Source: Theropithecus gelada (lineage: Eukaryota; Chordata; Mammalia; Primates; Cercopithecidae). From it: a DNA stretch of 64,000 nt. The stretch spans positions 6,177,622 to 6,241,621 of the forward strand of contig NC_037674.1 in NCBI RefSeq assembly GCF_003255815.1, read 5' to 3'. Shown here one piece after another: positions 44,512-56,432 of this stretch; the stretch's first letter is position 1; the number at the start of each line of letters is the position of its first letter. A program made the position numbers and the translations under genes. The notes under the pieces are model-generated. The model worked only from the letters and a program-made list of their open reading frames with translations. It was not told where the DNA came from and ran no database searches.

Positions 44512-45305
44512 GCCAAACCAACTAAAATCAAACAGATCAAAAAATGAACCTGATGAGTCCTCTACCCATTTTGAGTGGGCTGTGTGTTGATTTTTTGCAG
44601 CTGTGTCTCTACACGCTCTGATGTATTTATGCACAACAAGAAGTGTCAGCAACTGTACAGCTTCCTCCCCGTTCCATTGTTAGGTAGCAGTTCTAACATC
44701 TAGCTTCCCCGGAGTAGGTTAAATTAAAAAAGAGAGTGCTACCTCTGTAAAAGAGACCACAAATACAGTTTGAACAGTTGTGTTTGGGATGTTGCTAAAG
44801 TTGCCCACTAGGTGGCCTAGAGGATTTGTTAGATCCTGTAACTATTTAGGTTTGATATGACAGAGTCAACATTCCATCCAGTTAACCCACAGAAGCTACT
44901 GATTGTGAAATTGTAACTGCAGCGTTATCCTGCCAAGTGAAAGAGGCAGGCATAAGTAAAAAAAGAATTAAAAGGGATAAGAGTCATTATGACACGGAGT
45001 CTTGTTCTGACACCTTGGAGAAGGCTGTCCACAGCTTTAAGTCAGCATCTTCTTGTCCCGGCTTCCAGTTTGAACGTCTCTGACTGTGGCAGTGCACGTT
45101 CTAGGGAACTCTGTGTGGCTACACATCAAGGGCATGAGACCTTCCCTTGAGACTTATATCTAGTTGTCCAGCTTCAGTTTATAGGACTTCAGAAACAGAG
45201 CAGTTTTTGGTTTGAGTTGGAGAGTGGTAAGATATTGGAGAAAATGAGAAGAAGAAGTTAGAATCTAGTCCAGTCTACAGACAGATAATAAAAACTCAAA
45301 AACAA

Positions 45306-45613
45306 GGCCGGGGCCGGGTGCGGTGGCTCACGCCTGTAATCCAGCACTTTGGGAGGCTGAGGTGGGCAGATCACCTGAGGTTGGGAGTTCGAGATCAGCC
45401 TGACCAATGTGAAGAAACCGCATCTCTACTAAAAATACAAAAATTAGCCAGGTGTGGTGGAAGTCACCTGTAATCCCAGCTCCTCGGGAGGCTGAGGCAG
45501 GATAATTGCTTGAACCCAGGAGGCGGAGGTTGCAGTGAGCCGAGATCATGCTACTGCACTCTAGCCTGGGCAACAAGAGTGAAACTATGTCTCAAAAAAA
45601 AAAAAAAAAAAAT
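45306..45613 (+). mobile_element. AluS, full length
   Basis: Perfect 11-bp target-site duplication ctcaaaaacaa (45295-45305, 45614-45624). Its start carries an extra ggccgg copy before ggccgggtgcggtgg. Confidence 0.95.
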
Positions 45614-45865
45614 CTCAAAAACAATGAACAGGGCCATAGTTTAATAATAGGTGTATTATAGTTTTCTTCTGAAATGTGATTTTTGTCTTATAGTCACCCC
45701 CATTTATACCAAAGATCAACAGAGTAAAACTAATTTGTTTGCAAAATAAATTTAGTCTCATTGACCTTATTTACATAATTAATAATTACAGCAAAAGTAA
45801 CCACATAGGCTCCTTTTAAATTTGCATGGATGGATATTTTGACAAAGAATCTCAGATTGGACTTT

Positions 45866-46164
45866 TATTTATTCATTTATTTTGAGACAGAGTCCTGCTG
45901 TCTCACCCATGCTGAAGTTCAATGGTGCGCTCATGGCTCATTGCAGCCTTGACCTCCCCAGCTCAAGTGATCCTCCCACGTTAGCCTCCCAAGTAGCTGG
46001 GACTACAAGCATGTGCCACCACACTGGCTAATTTTTGTATTTTTTTTGTAGAGACGGGGTTTTGCCATGTTGCCCAGGCTGGTCTTGAACTCCTGGGTTT
46101 AAGTGATTGGCTCATCTCGGCCTCCCAAGTGCTGGGATTACAGGTGTGAACCACTGTACCTGGC
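45866..46164 (-). mobile_element. AluJ, antisense
   Basis: catgttgcccaggctggtct and cattgcagccttgacctcc are AluJ-type. Target-site duplication ctcagattggacttt (45851-45865) and ctcagatggaacttt (46165-46179). Confidence 0.93.
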
Positions 46165-46621
46165 CTCAGATGGAACTTTGAAAAACCTGGACACTAGGAA
46201 GCCGAACCAAGGCAGACATCAGACTTTGCCTGCAGCGTCTCATATATTGAGGTTCCTGCGCCTGCCAGGAAATGATGACCTTTTACTCGCTCACTGTAAG
46301 GCTCGGAACTCTTGAAGCCTAACTTTCCATATGTATTCTCAAATATGACATTCCAGTCAAAGCCTTGGTAGTACAACCAATGTTTCTAATTGTATCCTGT
46401 TATAAAGAGAGCAAATTATTATTGAAGTTATTCAAATAACCATATTGCCATACAAGTAAGAATACTCACAGATAGCTTCTGAATTGTAGAAGGATCAGGT
46501 AGGCAGGAAAAGCAAACATTCTAATTTTTGTTTATAAAAGTATGCTTTACAAAATTGCTGTAAGCTGTAGCTAGCTTAAAAGAAAAAAAAAAATAACAAC
46601 TTTCCTTAAAACTGGAAGACA

Positions 46622-46940
46622 GGGCGAGCACAGTGGCTCATGCCTGTAATCCCAGCACTTTGGGAGGCCAAGGCGGGTGGATCACTTGAGGTCAGGAGTA
46701 CAAGACCAGTCTGGCCAACGTGGTGAAACCCCATCTCTACTAAAAATACAAAAATTAGCCAGGTGTGGTGGCACGTCTGTAGTCCTAGCTACTCAGGAGG
46801 CTGAGGCAGGAGAATCGCTTGAACTCGGGAGGTGGAGGCTGCAGTGAGCCAAGATAGCACCACTGCACTCCAGCACCACTGTCCTCCAGCCTGGGCAACA
46901 GAGGGAGACTCTGTCTCAAAAAAACAAAACAAAACAAAAA
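46622..46940 (+). mobile_element. AluS with a 16-bp tandem duplication
   Basis: agcaccactgcactcc (46856-46871) is followed directly by agcaccactgtcctcc (46872-46887). The tail is (aaaac)n. Confidence 0.94.
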
Positions 46941-48006
46941 TGAACCAACAATACTTCAAATTAAAAAGCTGTGAAAACTCATAATTCTTCATCAGTTCAT
47001 TCAGCTTCATGTAATTAATTCTTGCTCTGTTTGATCTCAGCAGTTTCACAAACCCATCTGTTTCTTCAACTGAGCTTTAGGCTTTCTTACTCAGTCCAAT
47101 AGTACCTCAAAGTTATCGGAAACCTATACTTGTCAGACTTCTTTCCATTCTTTCTACAAACCTCCTTGAAGGCACATTGCTTTAGAATTGTAGTTGCCTG
47201 CAAAAAGCTTTCAGAAAGGCATCAGAATAAACCAATTAACTGTAGACAACCAGACTTAAAGTGGCCATGGTTAAAAGCCTGATGAGACTCCATTATAGAA
47301 AGGATGCAATCGACAAGAAAATTTGGTTATTTCTGCAGTGTACAACACTTTAACATAATAACTGACATTATGACTTGATAACACATCAGATTTCTAGAAG
47401 TTTCATAAATTGTGGCACACCTTAGGAATATATACAAATATAACTCAAAGAAAATTTAACATTATTTGACAATGTTTTCCACAAAATTTAACATATCAAA
47501 TGAGTCTAATTGGTTTAATATTTCTCATTTGAACTTCCAGGGGCCCTTCTGGAGTGTCCAAAAGTTAGTTTGAGGTCAAATATTAAGTGTGAATTTGATT
47601 TTGGGCCGTTTGTCAAAAATAAAAGTTCAAAAGACTTGATCAAAAATAAGATTACAAGTCACTGTGCTAAGTAATAATCATTCATTTAGCCAGAGTGATA
47701 ATTAAAGACTTCAAAAGCAAATACAAGAAGTAACATAATGGTCAAAAACCTTAACTCTTTAATAGAGATAAGTGTTAGTTTTCCTAAGTAATCAATGACT
47801 TAACAAAGAAAATGTGAAGCATAGGAAATTATTTTGATTAAACAGAATCATTGTTTTCTAGGCCAATTACCTACAAGATCTCACAATAATTTACTAAGAG
47901 CAAATCAATACTTAAAAAAAAAAACCTTGTTGTTTTAACATAATAAATCAAATTTCAGTTTTGCATCAGTGTACTTTTTGATATTACACATTAATTTCTA
48001 GAAAAA

Positions 48007-48547
48007 CCTATACAAAGGTAAGGTTTGTTATGTAAACTTCAAGCCAAAGTCTTCTCCATTGTAAAAGTTCCTAATGATTTAGATGCAGAGGGAGACACCC
48101 TTAAAAATAGAATTTCTTTTACAAAGAATTTCAAAAAAAAGACAGCTAAGTGCCAAGAAATTGTGTTTTGGAAATCATTTAGTTGATATATAGAAATAAT
48201 TTAGTTGATCATTAGTTGATATATTTTCTTTTTAAAAATATTTTCTTTTATTTTCAAAAAAATATTTCATTTATTTATTGATTTGTAGATCGAGATGAGG
48301 TCCCACTAAATTGCCTGGGCTGGTCTTGAACCCCTGGGCTCAAGAGAGCCTCCTGTTTCAGATTTCCAGAGTGCTGGGATTACAGATGTGAGCCACTGCA
48401 CCCAGTCTGGTCTTTTCAACTTAACCTGTTTCTTAATTAGACAACTGACTTCAGGGCACAGGTCTTGAATACATAGGGCAAAGAAGGGATTTTCTATTCC
48501 TGGACTTATTAATAGAATTCGATTTGATATCCCTCACAACCAATTTT
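48007..48547. repeat. Direct repeat copy A inside the provirus
   Basis: Matches 51172-51693 in the same orientation: tatacaaaggtaaggtt, gtaaacttcaagcca, gttcctaatgatttagatg, tgttttggaaatcatttagt, an Alu monomer at the same point, then cttaacctgtttcttaatta and tttgatatccctcacaac. Confidence 0.88.
48270..48406 (-). mobile_element. Free left Alu monomer, antisense (copy A)
   Basis: gatgaggtcccactaaattg to gagccactgcacccagtct, a single left arm. The same monomer sits at the equivalent place in the second repeat copy, so it inserted before the duplication. Confidence 0.8.
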
Positions 48548-49216
48548 AACCAACTTGATCACACACAAAATTTCTTTCATAGGATTTTACTTCCACAAAT
48601 CTTCTACAACTTGCTTAAACCTTTTTGTCCTAAATTTCTTTCTTCATATTAGAATAACCAATCATTCTACCTCATGACAAAAATATACTTTTTTCTCTGT
48701 CATTATGACCACACAAAATTCTCTCTCATACATTAAAAAAATTACTTTTCTTCTCAACATTTTTCTATCAAAAATACACACTCATATTTATAGACTTTTT
48801 TGCACCACTTTCTCCTACGTACTGGTTTCTGTCTGCCTTGTTTCTATTTTTTTCCTTAGTCCATATTTTAAGACATTCTCTAAATAACCTCCAAGTTAGA
48901 TGAAATTAGTCTTTTCTTTAACAAAGGTATATCCTCATGTCCTTCTACAATTTTCTCACCAAAAACCACATCTTACTTTTTTAATACACTTTGCGTACAG
49001 AATTACCCATATTAATTAAAATTTTTAATACTTAATAAACTTAATTTCTAGTGAAAACCTAGGAAATAAATTTTGAACTGTCATATACCAACATTTTATA
49101 AACATGCATGTTCTAATTTATAGAAATATGTGATTCCTCATAGAACAATTTTTTATGTTTACTAACAGACCGAAACATATTTAGCTTCACCATGCCATAT
49201 AAAAACAAGATTAGAG

Positions 49217-49528
49217 GCCAGGTGTGGTGGCTCATGCCTGTAATCTCAGCATTTTGGGAGGCTGAGGTGGGCGGATCGCTTGAGGCTAGGAGTTCCAGGC
49301 TAGCCTGGCCAACATGGTGAAACCCTTCTCTACTAAAAATACAAAAAAAATTAGCCGGGTGCGGTGGTAGGCACCTGTTATCCAAGCTACTTGGCAGGCT
49401 GAGGCAGCTGGATCACCTGAACCCAGGGGTCGGAGGTTGCAGTGAGCTAAGATGGCACCACGGCACCCCAGCCTGGGCAACAGAGCAAGACTCTGTCTCA
49501 AAAAACAAACAAACAAACACACAAATAT
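49217..49528 (+). mobile_element. AluS, full length
   Basis: ggccaggtgtggtggctcat to caagactctgtctc with a (aaac)n tail. Confidence 0.93.
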
Positions 49529-49535
49529 TAGAAAA

Positions 49536-50306
49536 TGTCTTATTCTGTTTAGTGCTGCTATAAAGGAGTACATGAGGCTGAGTAATTTATAAAGAAAAGA
49601 GGTTTGTTTGGTGCACAGTTCTGCAGCCTGTATGAAAAGCATAATGCCAGCATCTGATTCTGGTGAGGGCTTCAGCCTGCTTCTACTCATGGAGGAAGGT
49701 AAAGGTGATCCAGTGTGTGCAGATCACATGGAAGAGAAGCAGCAAGAAGGATGGAGAAGATACCAGAACTCTTTCTAACAACCAACTCTTCAGGGAACCC
49801 TCACAGGAACTAATTAAGCAAGAACTCACTCATTACCACGAGGGTGGGGGCAAGCCATTCATGAGGGATCCCACCCCAGACCCAAACACCACCCATTAGG
49901 CACCACTTCCAACATTGAGAATCACGTTTGTTTTCTTTCCTATTATTCAATTTTTTTTTTTTTTGAGACGGATTCTCGTTCTGTCACCCAGGCTGGAGTG
50001 CAGTGGCACGATCTCTGCTTATTGCAAGCTCTGCCTCCCTAGTTCAAGTGATTTTCATGCCTCAGCCTCCCAAGTAGCTGGGTCTACAGGCTCCCGCCAC
50101 CATGCCCAGCTAATTTATTTTTATTTTTATTTTTAAAAGAGACAGGGTTTCACCATATTGGTCAGGCTGGTCTCAAACTCCTGTCCTCAGGTGATCCGCC
50201 CACCTCGGCCTCCCAAAGTGTTGGGATTACAGGCGTGAGCCACCATGCCCAGCCAAGAATCAAATTTCAACATGAGGTTTAGAGGGCCAAGTATCCAAAC
50301 TATAGC
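49536..50306 (-). mobile_element. MST/THE1-type LTR, antisense, split by an Alu
   Basis: tgaggctgagtaatttataa, gtgcacagttctgcagcctg, actcactcattaccacgagg and, past the Alu, tcaaatttcaacatgaggtt form an antisense MaLR LTR ending catccaaactatagca-like (gtatccaaactatagca). Confidence 0.9.
49949..50254 (-). mobile_element. AluS, antisense, inside the MST LTR
   Basis: gagacggattctcgttctgt to ccaccatgcccagcc. Flanks agaatcacgttt (left of a short interrupted tail) and agaatcaaattt indicate the target-site duplication. Confidence 0.92.
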
Positions 50307-51171
50307 ACAAAGCATATATACCTTAAACTTATGTTCAGCAATTAATGTTTCAGTGTTTTAACTTAGAGATGACTTAAACATTTCATGAATATCTATTAAT
50401 CATAACATGACTTTAGGATTAAGTTACTGAAAAAGATTTTAAAATTATGAGAATGGTATTTATATATTTGTATCCCATTTACATTCACATAATTTACTCA
50501 TTCTTAACAATTATGCTTACATTGCTGGTTACACAAAGTTAGCCATCATCTCAATGATTTTGCTGCTAACTATTTTACAGCACACAAGTGGTAGACAGTT
50601 GCCACCTAAGCAGGAATGCTAAAGTTAAATACATTCGTATTTTGCTGATCAGAAGACACAGCTGTTTTTATTAAACCAACAATATTAAATTAGTCTTACT
50701 TACCAAAGATTTACCCAAGTCACACGAACAAAAAGGCATTTAGGTTAGTTTCTTTTTTCTGATAAAATATTTAAGTGCTAACTTTTTCTTTAAGCCAGTT
50801 CATTATGACTCTTTCTTATATTTTGGTGGAGACACATCACATATACATAACACAGATAGACATACAGACACGCAGACAGAGGTAGATATGGTTTTAATAA
50901 GATTATTCATTTGTCAGTTTTCAACTAGTTTCTCTCCCCTGTTTAGACAATTAATGCCCTGATTACCTGTTCTATTGGCCTAAACAACTGTTATCTAGGC
51001 AACATAAAATTTGTACATCCAAAGGCAGGACTCTTAAAAAGGTAGAAAAGAGTGGAAAGAGGTAGAAAATTTACATGTCAAAGGCACAGAACTTAGATCT
51101 AAACATCATTATTTGCCAAGATAAAAAAGGTCATGGGTAAGGCCTAGATCAGGCAAAATGGTCAGCCAAAG

Positions 51172-51693
51172 CACCTTATACAAAGGTAAGGTTGTTTTTT
51201 TTTTTTACGTAAACTTCAAGCCAATCTATTCTCCACTGTCAAAGTTCCTAATGATTTAGATGTAGAAAGGGAAGCACCCTTAAAAATAGATTTTCTTTAT
51301 AGATATAAATTTCTTTTACAAGGATTTCAAAAACAAAACAAAACAAAAGCCAGCTAAGTGCTAAGAAACTGTGTTTTGGAAATCATTTAGTTAATACATA
51401 GTCCTTTCTTTTTTAAATTTTCATTTATTTATTTGTAAATAGAGATGAGGTCCCACTATGTGGCCCAGGTTGCTCTTGAATTTCTGGGCGCAAGTGATCC
51501 TCCTGCCTCAGACTCCCAAAGTGCTGGGATTATAGGTGTGAGTCACTACACTCAGCCCGGTCTTTTCAACTTAACCTGTTTCTTAATTAGACAACTGACT
51601 TCAGGACAGAGCCCTTGAATAAACAGGGCAAAGAAGGCATTTTTTATTCCTGGACTCATTCCTAGAGCTCAATTTGATATCCCTCACAACTGA
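51172..51693. repeat. Direct repeat copy B inside the provirus
   Basis: Second copy of 48007-48547, about 3.15 kb to the right. It has private changes: a T-run at 51190-51204 and an (aaaac)n run at 51334-51348. Outside these limits the two flanks are unrelated. Confidence 0.88.
51425..51558 (-). mobile_element. Free left Alu monomer, antisense (copy B)
   Basis: gatgaggtcccactatgtgg to gagtcactacactcagccc, the counterpart of 48270-48406. Confidence 0.8.
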
Positions 51694-53206
51694 ATTTTTC
51701 TTTTCTATTCCAAGAGAGAGGTTGTCCTGTAAGAGTGGGGTTTAAAGTAGAAATAGGGGCTCTGGTATCTACTCAGACTGGATAACGGGAAGAAGTGTAT
51801 CAGAGCTTCCCTTGGAGGCCATCAGTCTTGGTGGTTAATATGAAGATTGTCAGAGGGCTGGCAGGCTGTTTCTAGGAGCTTCCCTCAAAATCTTTGTAAG
51901 GGCAGCCCCCTTGCCAGTGCCCTGGTTGTTTGTACCGATGGCAACAATATTCTGGAGACCATTGTTTCAGGGGTCCGAAGGCCACCCTAGGTTGTTGTTG
52001 CCATGGAACTGAGTCTCTTCAAGAATGGCTTTCAATGGTCATTTTTCAGGCTTTGCTTGGCCCATAAGTGGACCAGGTGGTAGGGCTTGTCAGATAACAT
52101 CATTCTGCCTCTTTCACCCATTTTTGGGCTTCCCCAGTTCCCACACACATGCGGGTTAGTTGGTAGAGATCAGATAACTCAGGGTCACAAGTTCTAGTCG
52201 AGATCTCAAATTCTTCAGAAAACTTTTGCAGGTTTTTTCTAGGTTTAGGAAAATTTTTAAACTATGGCTCTGAACTCTATTTTTATCCAGGGAACATAAA
52301 TCACTTAAGTATTATTTCCTAGGGTTTGGGGTGGTTTTATCTTATAAGAAAACTGTTTAACTGTTTTCTTCTGCGAATATAGGCAATTCCGACAGAAAGT
52401 TAATAGATTGTGAATATTTAGGCAAAATAGGATACAGAGGAGCAGTAGCAGTCATGTCGGTTTTACTGTCCTTGGTATGGGGGATGTCTTGCACTTTTAG
52501 CTTTTATTAGCTCTTCACAATGAATTTTTTAAAAAGCAATTTTAGAATCCTGTTGTCTCTTTGAGACTTCCGAATGCCTGTTAGAATAATCATCCCATTC
52601 TCCCTGCCTAATTCAAGAGGCTTGAGACTCAAGTGTGCTTCCGAGATAACCAGTTCTGTGCTCACCTGTAACATTCCATAGAACAGCCATTGTCATTCTG
52701 AATTATCTTTAGTAAGACTTTGCCACTTTTGAGAATATTTGCAGCTTCTGGGGCCATAATTCTTGTCCATGAAAAAGGCAGGTTTATTAGAAGGCAGAGT
52801 ACTCAGATCTTTAGAAATTAGAGCTCCCATTTTTATGTTGGCTCTTGGGTATCTCAGAGCCAAGATGGCTTTTGCTCTGAGACCTCACCATTGAGAAGAG
52901 AAGAAATAAAGAGGAGCCCTCCAAAAATAACCACTTACTGCCACTGTTATCAGTTACCTTAAAAATGACAATTTTGTTGCCACAGTGACTCCTCAGTCAC
53001 TGCAAACCGAAAGGTGGCGTGCCCTGCCACAGCACAAATTAACCTTGGTTCTCCAAATGCCAAAAATATCAGGGAGCACTAATGCAAAAGAGAATAGGAC
53101 TTCTCAGGACTCCGTGAGGAAGACAGGCACCTCCCCAAAAGGTAGAGTGAGCAGGGCTTCTCCTGTGCTCCTGCAGGGGTCTCAGGTTGTCAGATCTGTC
53201 TTTTTC

Positions 53207-53227
53207 AGGTTCCTTCCTTGGTTGCCA
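53207..53227 (-). other. Candidate retroviral primer-binding site (tRNA-Arg-like)
   Basis: In reverse the site reads tggcaaccaaggaaggaacc, four bases from the LTR edge. The complement of a human tRNA-Arg 3' end (tggcgaccacgaaggga..) is close to it with a few changes and one extra G. It fits a tRNA-Arg-primed class I ERV. Confidence 0.5.
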
Positions 53228-53231
53228 GATC

Positions 53232-53592
53232 TGTCAAAAGACAAAATTACAGCAAACTTAGTTAAAATACCTCAGTTGGCTTTATTTGCAATTCTAGAAT
53301 TAGGCAATACTTTATTCCATATAAAAGAATTAGTGTTCCAATGAGCTGAGCAGAGGAGGTTGGCTTTATAGGGGAAAAAAAAAAAAAAGGCTGAGGAAAG
53401 CAGAAACAAAGGGCAAAAAGCAGACTGGTCATTTCAAAGTTACTTACAAGGACAGGGAGCTGGAACAATAACAAGCTGATTGGCCAACACCAGTTACTTC
53501 GGGTTAAGGATTAAAACAGAGGGAACTTTATTATCACGCCGATTGAAGACTGAAGGGGGCCCATTTGGTGAATTAGGGCCTTGGCCCCCACA
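53232..53592 (-). mobile_element. 5' LTR of the provirus, shortened
   Basis: Same blocks as the left LTR (cctcagttggctttatttgc, aattctagaattaggcaata, tcatttcaaagttactta, gattaaaacagagggaact). Similarity ends near 53577. The roughly 180 bases of U3 seen in the other LTR are absent, so it is truncated or replaced at its outer edge. Confidence 0.7.
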
Positions 53593-54167
53593 ATGGCAAC
53601 ATTGTCTGTTTCAGTAGCAGCCTAACCCAGCCTGTGATGATGGCAGATCAGTTACCTCATAGAGGGTGGGAACTGGATTTACCACACATGGCATTCCATG
53701 TGCTTGAAAGAGATGCTTGTTTGAATTCAGAGTTTAAATGGTGCTGTGACATCCACCTTGTGGTGGAAGACAAGAGTCCCCATGCTCAGACAGCAAGCAT
53801 GGCAGGGGCTGGTGTGGGAGAGACAGGCACATGGAAACACAGAGCTAATGTCTCGGCCTCCAGACACCTCCTGCTGCCTTGGCGACCCCATGGAGCATGG
53901 ATCCAGTGCTCTCCCCATTCCCACCACCCATCCAGAGGCAGCACTACAACCTCCTCCCACCCCCCTCCTCCCACTCTCCCAGAGATAACAAGGAGATGGC
54001 CAACATGACCATGGCCATGCCTTCCTCCGAGTTCTACACACACAGACCAAAACAGGTACACACATTCAGGGGTTTGTTGACAGGCTTGTTTTTACTGAAC
54101 TAACATTACACAATTCTCATCACTATGCAACTCTATTACTCTTCCACTTACTTTTTCAAGGGTGTCT
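53593..54167. other. Single-copy DNA
   Basis: Overlapping frames on both strands (53634-54065) with no domain; no repeat recognised. Confidence 0.45.
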
Positions 54168-54587
54168 TTGTCCATTTTGTATTACTGTAAAGGAATACCT
54201 GAGGCTGGGTAATTTATAAAGAAAAGAAGTTTATTTGGCTCACAGTTCTACAGGCTGCACAGGAAGCATGGTGCCAGCGTCTGCTTCTCATGAGGGCTTC
54301 AGGCTGCCTCCACTCATGGTGGAAGAGGAAGAGGAGCTGGTATGTGCAGAGATCATGTGGCAAGAGAGGAAGCAAAGGAGAGAGGTGCCAGGCTCTTCTT
54401 CACAATACACTCTTGTAGAAACCAACAGAGTGAGAGTTCACTCATTACTGCAAGGATGATGGCACCAAGATATTCTTGAGGAACCTGCCCCCATGACCCA
54501 AACACCTCCCACTAGGCCCCACCTCCAACACTGGAGATAAAATTACAGCATGAGATTTGGAGGGGACAAATAGCCACACTATAGCAA
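54168..54587 (-). mobile_element. MSTA-like solo LTR, antisense
   Basis: gaatacctgaggctgggtaa, tttatttggctcacagttct, aggaagcatggtgccagcgt, ccaggctcttcttcacaata and gatttggaggggacaaatag match an MST LTR in reverse, ending ccacactatagca. Confidence 0.92.
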
Positions 54588-54692
54588 TGGGTATCCCTAC
54601 AAATTTAGTAGATTTAGATCTAATTCTATCTTGCATTTTTAATTATTTCATCCATATGTATGTACTTGGGTAGGATGGATCATTCTCTTTTT

Positions 54693-54800
54693 TTTAATTT
54701 AAAAATTTTATTTAGTTTTAATTTTTAATTGACAAAAATTGTATGCATTTACCATGTTCAACATGATGTTTAGAAATATTTTAATAAGGTGTTTATTTTA
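54693..54800 (-). mobile_element. L1 3'-end fragment, antisense
   Basis: tttaattgacaaaaattgta followed by tgttcaacatgatgtttaga is the antisense L1MA/L1M 3' tail motif. Confidence 0.65.
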
Positions 54801-54959
54801 TTTGGCCTTCTTTCTTCCTAGGAAGCCCATATTGGCTATGGTGGTGTGTAACCTTCCATAATTCTCTGATTGAACACGTACTAATGTGTATGGACACAGA
54901 ACATGTGCACATATCTAGGGTTTTTGATAGTGTTTATTTCTAAAGATGGGATCATAGGG

Positions 54960-55850
54960 AAGTAAAAATAATTTTCTCCTTCACCCTTCATGAGTTCTTA
55001 GCGGGACTTCTTGTAACAAAAGACAGATTAACAAGAGAAACAAACAAAAGTTTAATTATATGTATCCTTCCTATATATAAGGGGGATAACCAGTTGAGCC
55101 AATCTTTTTTTTCCTTTTGAGATGGAGTTTTGCTCCTGTTGCCCAGGCTGGAGTGCAATGGCACGATCTTGGCTCACTGAAACCTCCGCTGCCTCCCGGG
55201 TTCAAGCGATTCTCCTGCCTCAGCCTCCCAAGTAGCTGGGATTACAGGCATGCACCACCACACCAGGCTAAATTTTTGTATTTTTAGTAGAAATGGGGTT
55301 TCTCCATGTTGGTCAGGCTGGTCTCGAACTCACGACCACAGGTGATCTGCTCACCTCGGCCTCCCAAAGTGCTGGGATTACAGGTGTGAGCCACGGTGCC
55401 CAGCCGAGTCAGTCTCTTTAGCAGATCTCAAAGAGTGGTCTTAGACTTCAGGTTTAAATACCAACTTTTTCTGAAACCAAGAAGGAAGGGTGTGGAGAAA
55501 GACTTGGTTAAAAGAGATGACCAGGGAAATCACTGGAAAACCAGAAGTTAGATTTGTTACACAGATTGAGGTAGGTGCCTTCTGCATTGACTAAGGGTCT
55601 CTGGTGATTTAGTTACTCTTCTTTTCCTGGGGCAGAGAGGCAGACACCCTTACAAATGGAGATTTCCTTTATAGATGTAAATTTCCCTTGCAAAAGGATA
55701 ACTGCTATGGTGTTTTCAAAGCTCTCCCTGTGCCTGCAGTTTCTCAAAATAGCCAGCTCAAAATAACTCTTATGCCAAAGAGGCATATGCGGGGTGGCAT
55801 ATTCCGGTCTTCTATAGTCATATTTTGGATTGACATGTCCTGAACCCCAT
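54960..55850. mobile_element. Possible LTR-type repeat, split by an Alu
   Basis: gagaaacaaacaaaagttta, aaataccaactttttctgaa, gagatttcctttatagatgt and tttctcaaaatagccagctc look like a degraded ERV LTR in reverse. Family and ends not determined. Confidence 0.4.
55107..55404 (-). mobile_element. AluS, antisense
   Basis: gagatggagttttgctcctg to ccacggtgcccagcc. Flanks gagccaatcttt (55095-55106) and gagtcagtctct (55405-55416) indicate the target-site duplication. Confidence 0.93.
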
Positions 55851-55914
55851 CAGGATCATAACTAACATGCTTCTGCATTTTAGAACATAGATGATTTAAG
55901 ATTCTTAGAAGCAG

Positions 55915-55980
55915 TCCACTCCCTTCATTAGAGGAAACTGAGATACAGAAAGGGGTGACCTGCTGAACTTGGCTAAGCTC
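55915..55980 (-). mobile_element. Possible MIR fragment, antisense
   Basis: gaggaaactgagatacagaa and gacctgctgaacttggctaa resemble the MIR core in reverse; short. Confidence 0.45.
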
Positions 55981-56017
55981 AGCCCAACCTGAGCCTGCCC
56001 CCTTCCCATTCCTTCTC

Positions 56018-56310
56018 AACACTCCAGCCACACGGGCCTCCGGCCACCCGTCCGGAGAAGGAGCCTTTGCATGGACTGCCGGGGCATGCCCCTCCCAGAG
56101 GGCCACTTACTTGTTCAATTACTTGGGTCACCTCTGTCTTAAAGAGCCACTCCCATGGACTCCCCTTCCCTTTATCTCCCCTCCCAGCCCTTATCACTGC
56201 CCTATATGAGTATCTACTTGTTTATGCATCCTCAGGCCCCCTTGAGGAAAAGCTCCAGCGGGCAGGCTCTGTCTCACTCTATGTCCTAGCCCCACAGACA
56301 CTTTCCATCT
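56018..56310 (+). mobile_element. L2 LINE 3' fragment
   Basis: actccagccacacgggcctc, gagcctttgcatggactgcc, cctctgtcttaaagagccac and cagcgggcaggctctgtctc keep the order of the L2 3' region. Confidence 0.65.
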
Positions 56311-56432
56311 GCCGTCTCCAGAGCCATGGGGAACTTGTCTGGAGAAGGCCTAGGCTGGATGGGGCCTCTCCATTGTCTATTGTGTTCATTACTGACCTTT
56401 TCCTTTAGTTCCCCGCCGCCCGCCCCCCTGCC

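Larger units (their letters stand above)
43103..53592 (-). mobile_element. Class I endogenous retrovirus, degenerate provirus, minus strand
   Basis: Two related LTRs (43103-43950 and 53232-53592) flank about 9.3 kb. Next to the right (5') LTR, 53207-53227 in reverse reads tggcaaccaaggaaggaacc, resembling the complement of a tRNA-Arg 3' end at the usual spacing (4 bases). Reading leftward, 52300-51700 in reverse resembles gammaretroviral capsid (gag) coding sequence. About 45000-44500 in reverse resembles the envelope transmembrane region. No frame is open over any useful length. Much of the middle is AT-rich, and I could not identify pol. At least nine later insertions interrupt it: Alus, a MER30-like hAT element and an MST LTR. 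It is therefore long dead. Family not assigned. Confidence 0.65.

Noticed and set aside
53590..53596. 4-5 base target-site duplication for the provirus (atgac at left, atggc at right)
   Set aside because: The right LTR appears truncated near 53577, so its true outer edge is missing and the match may be chance.
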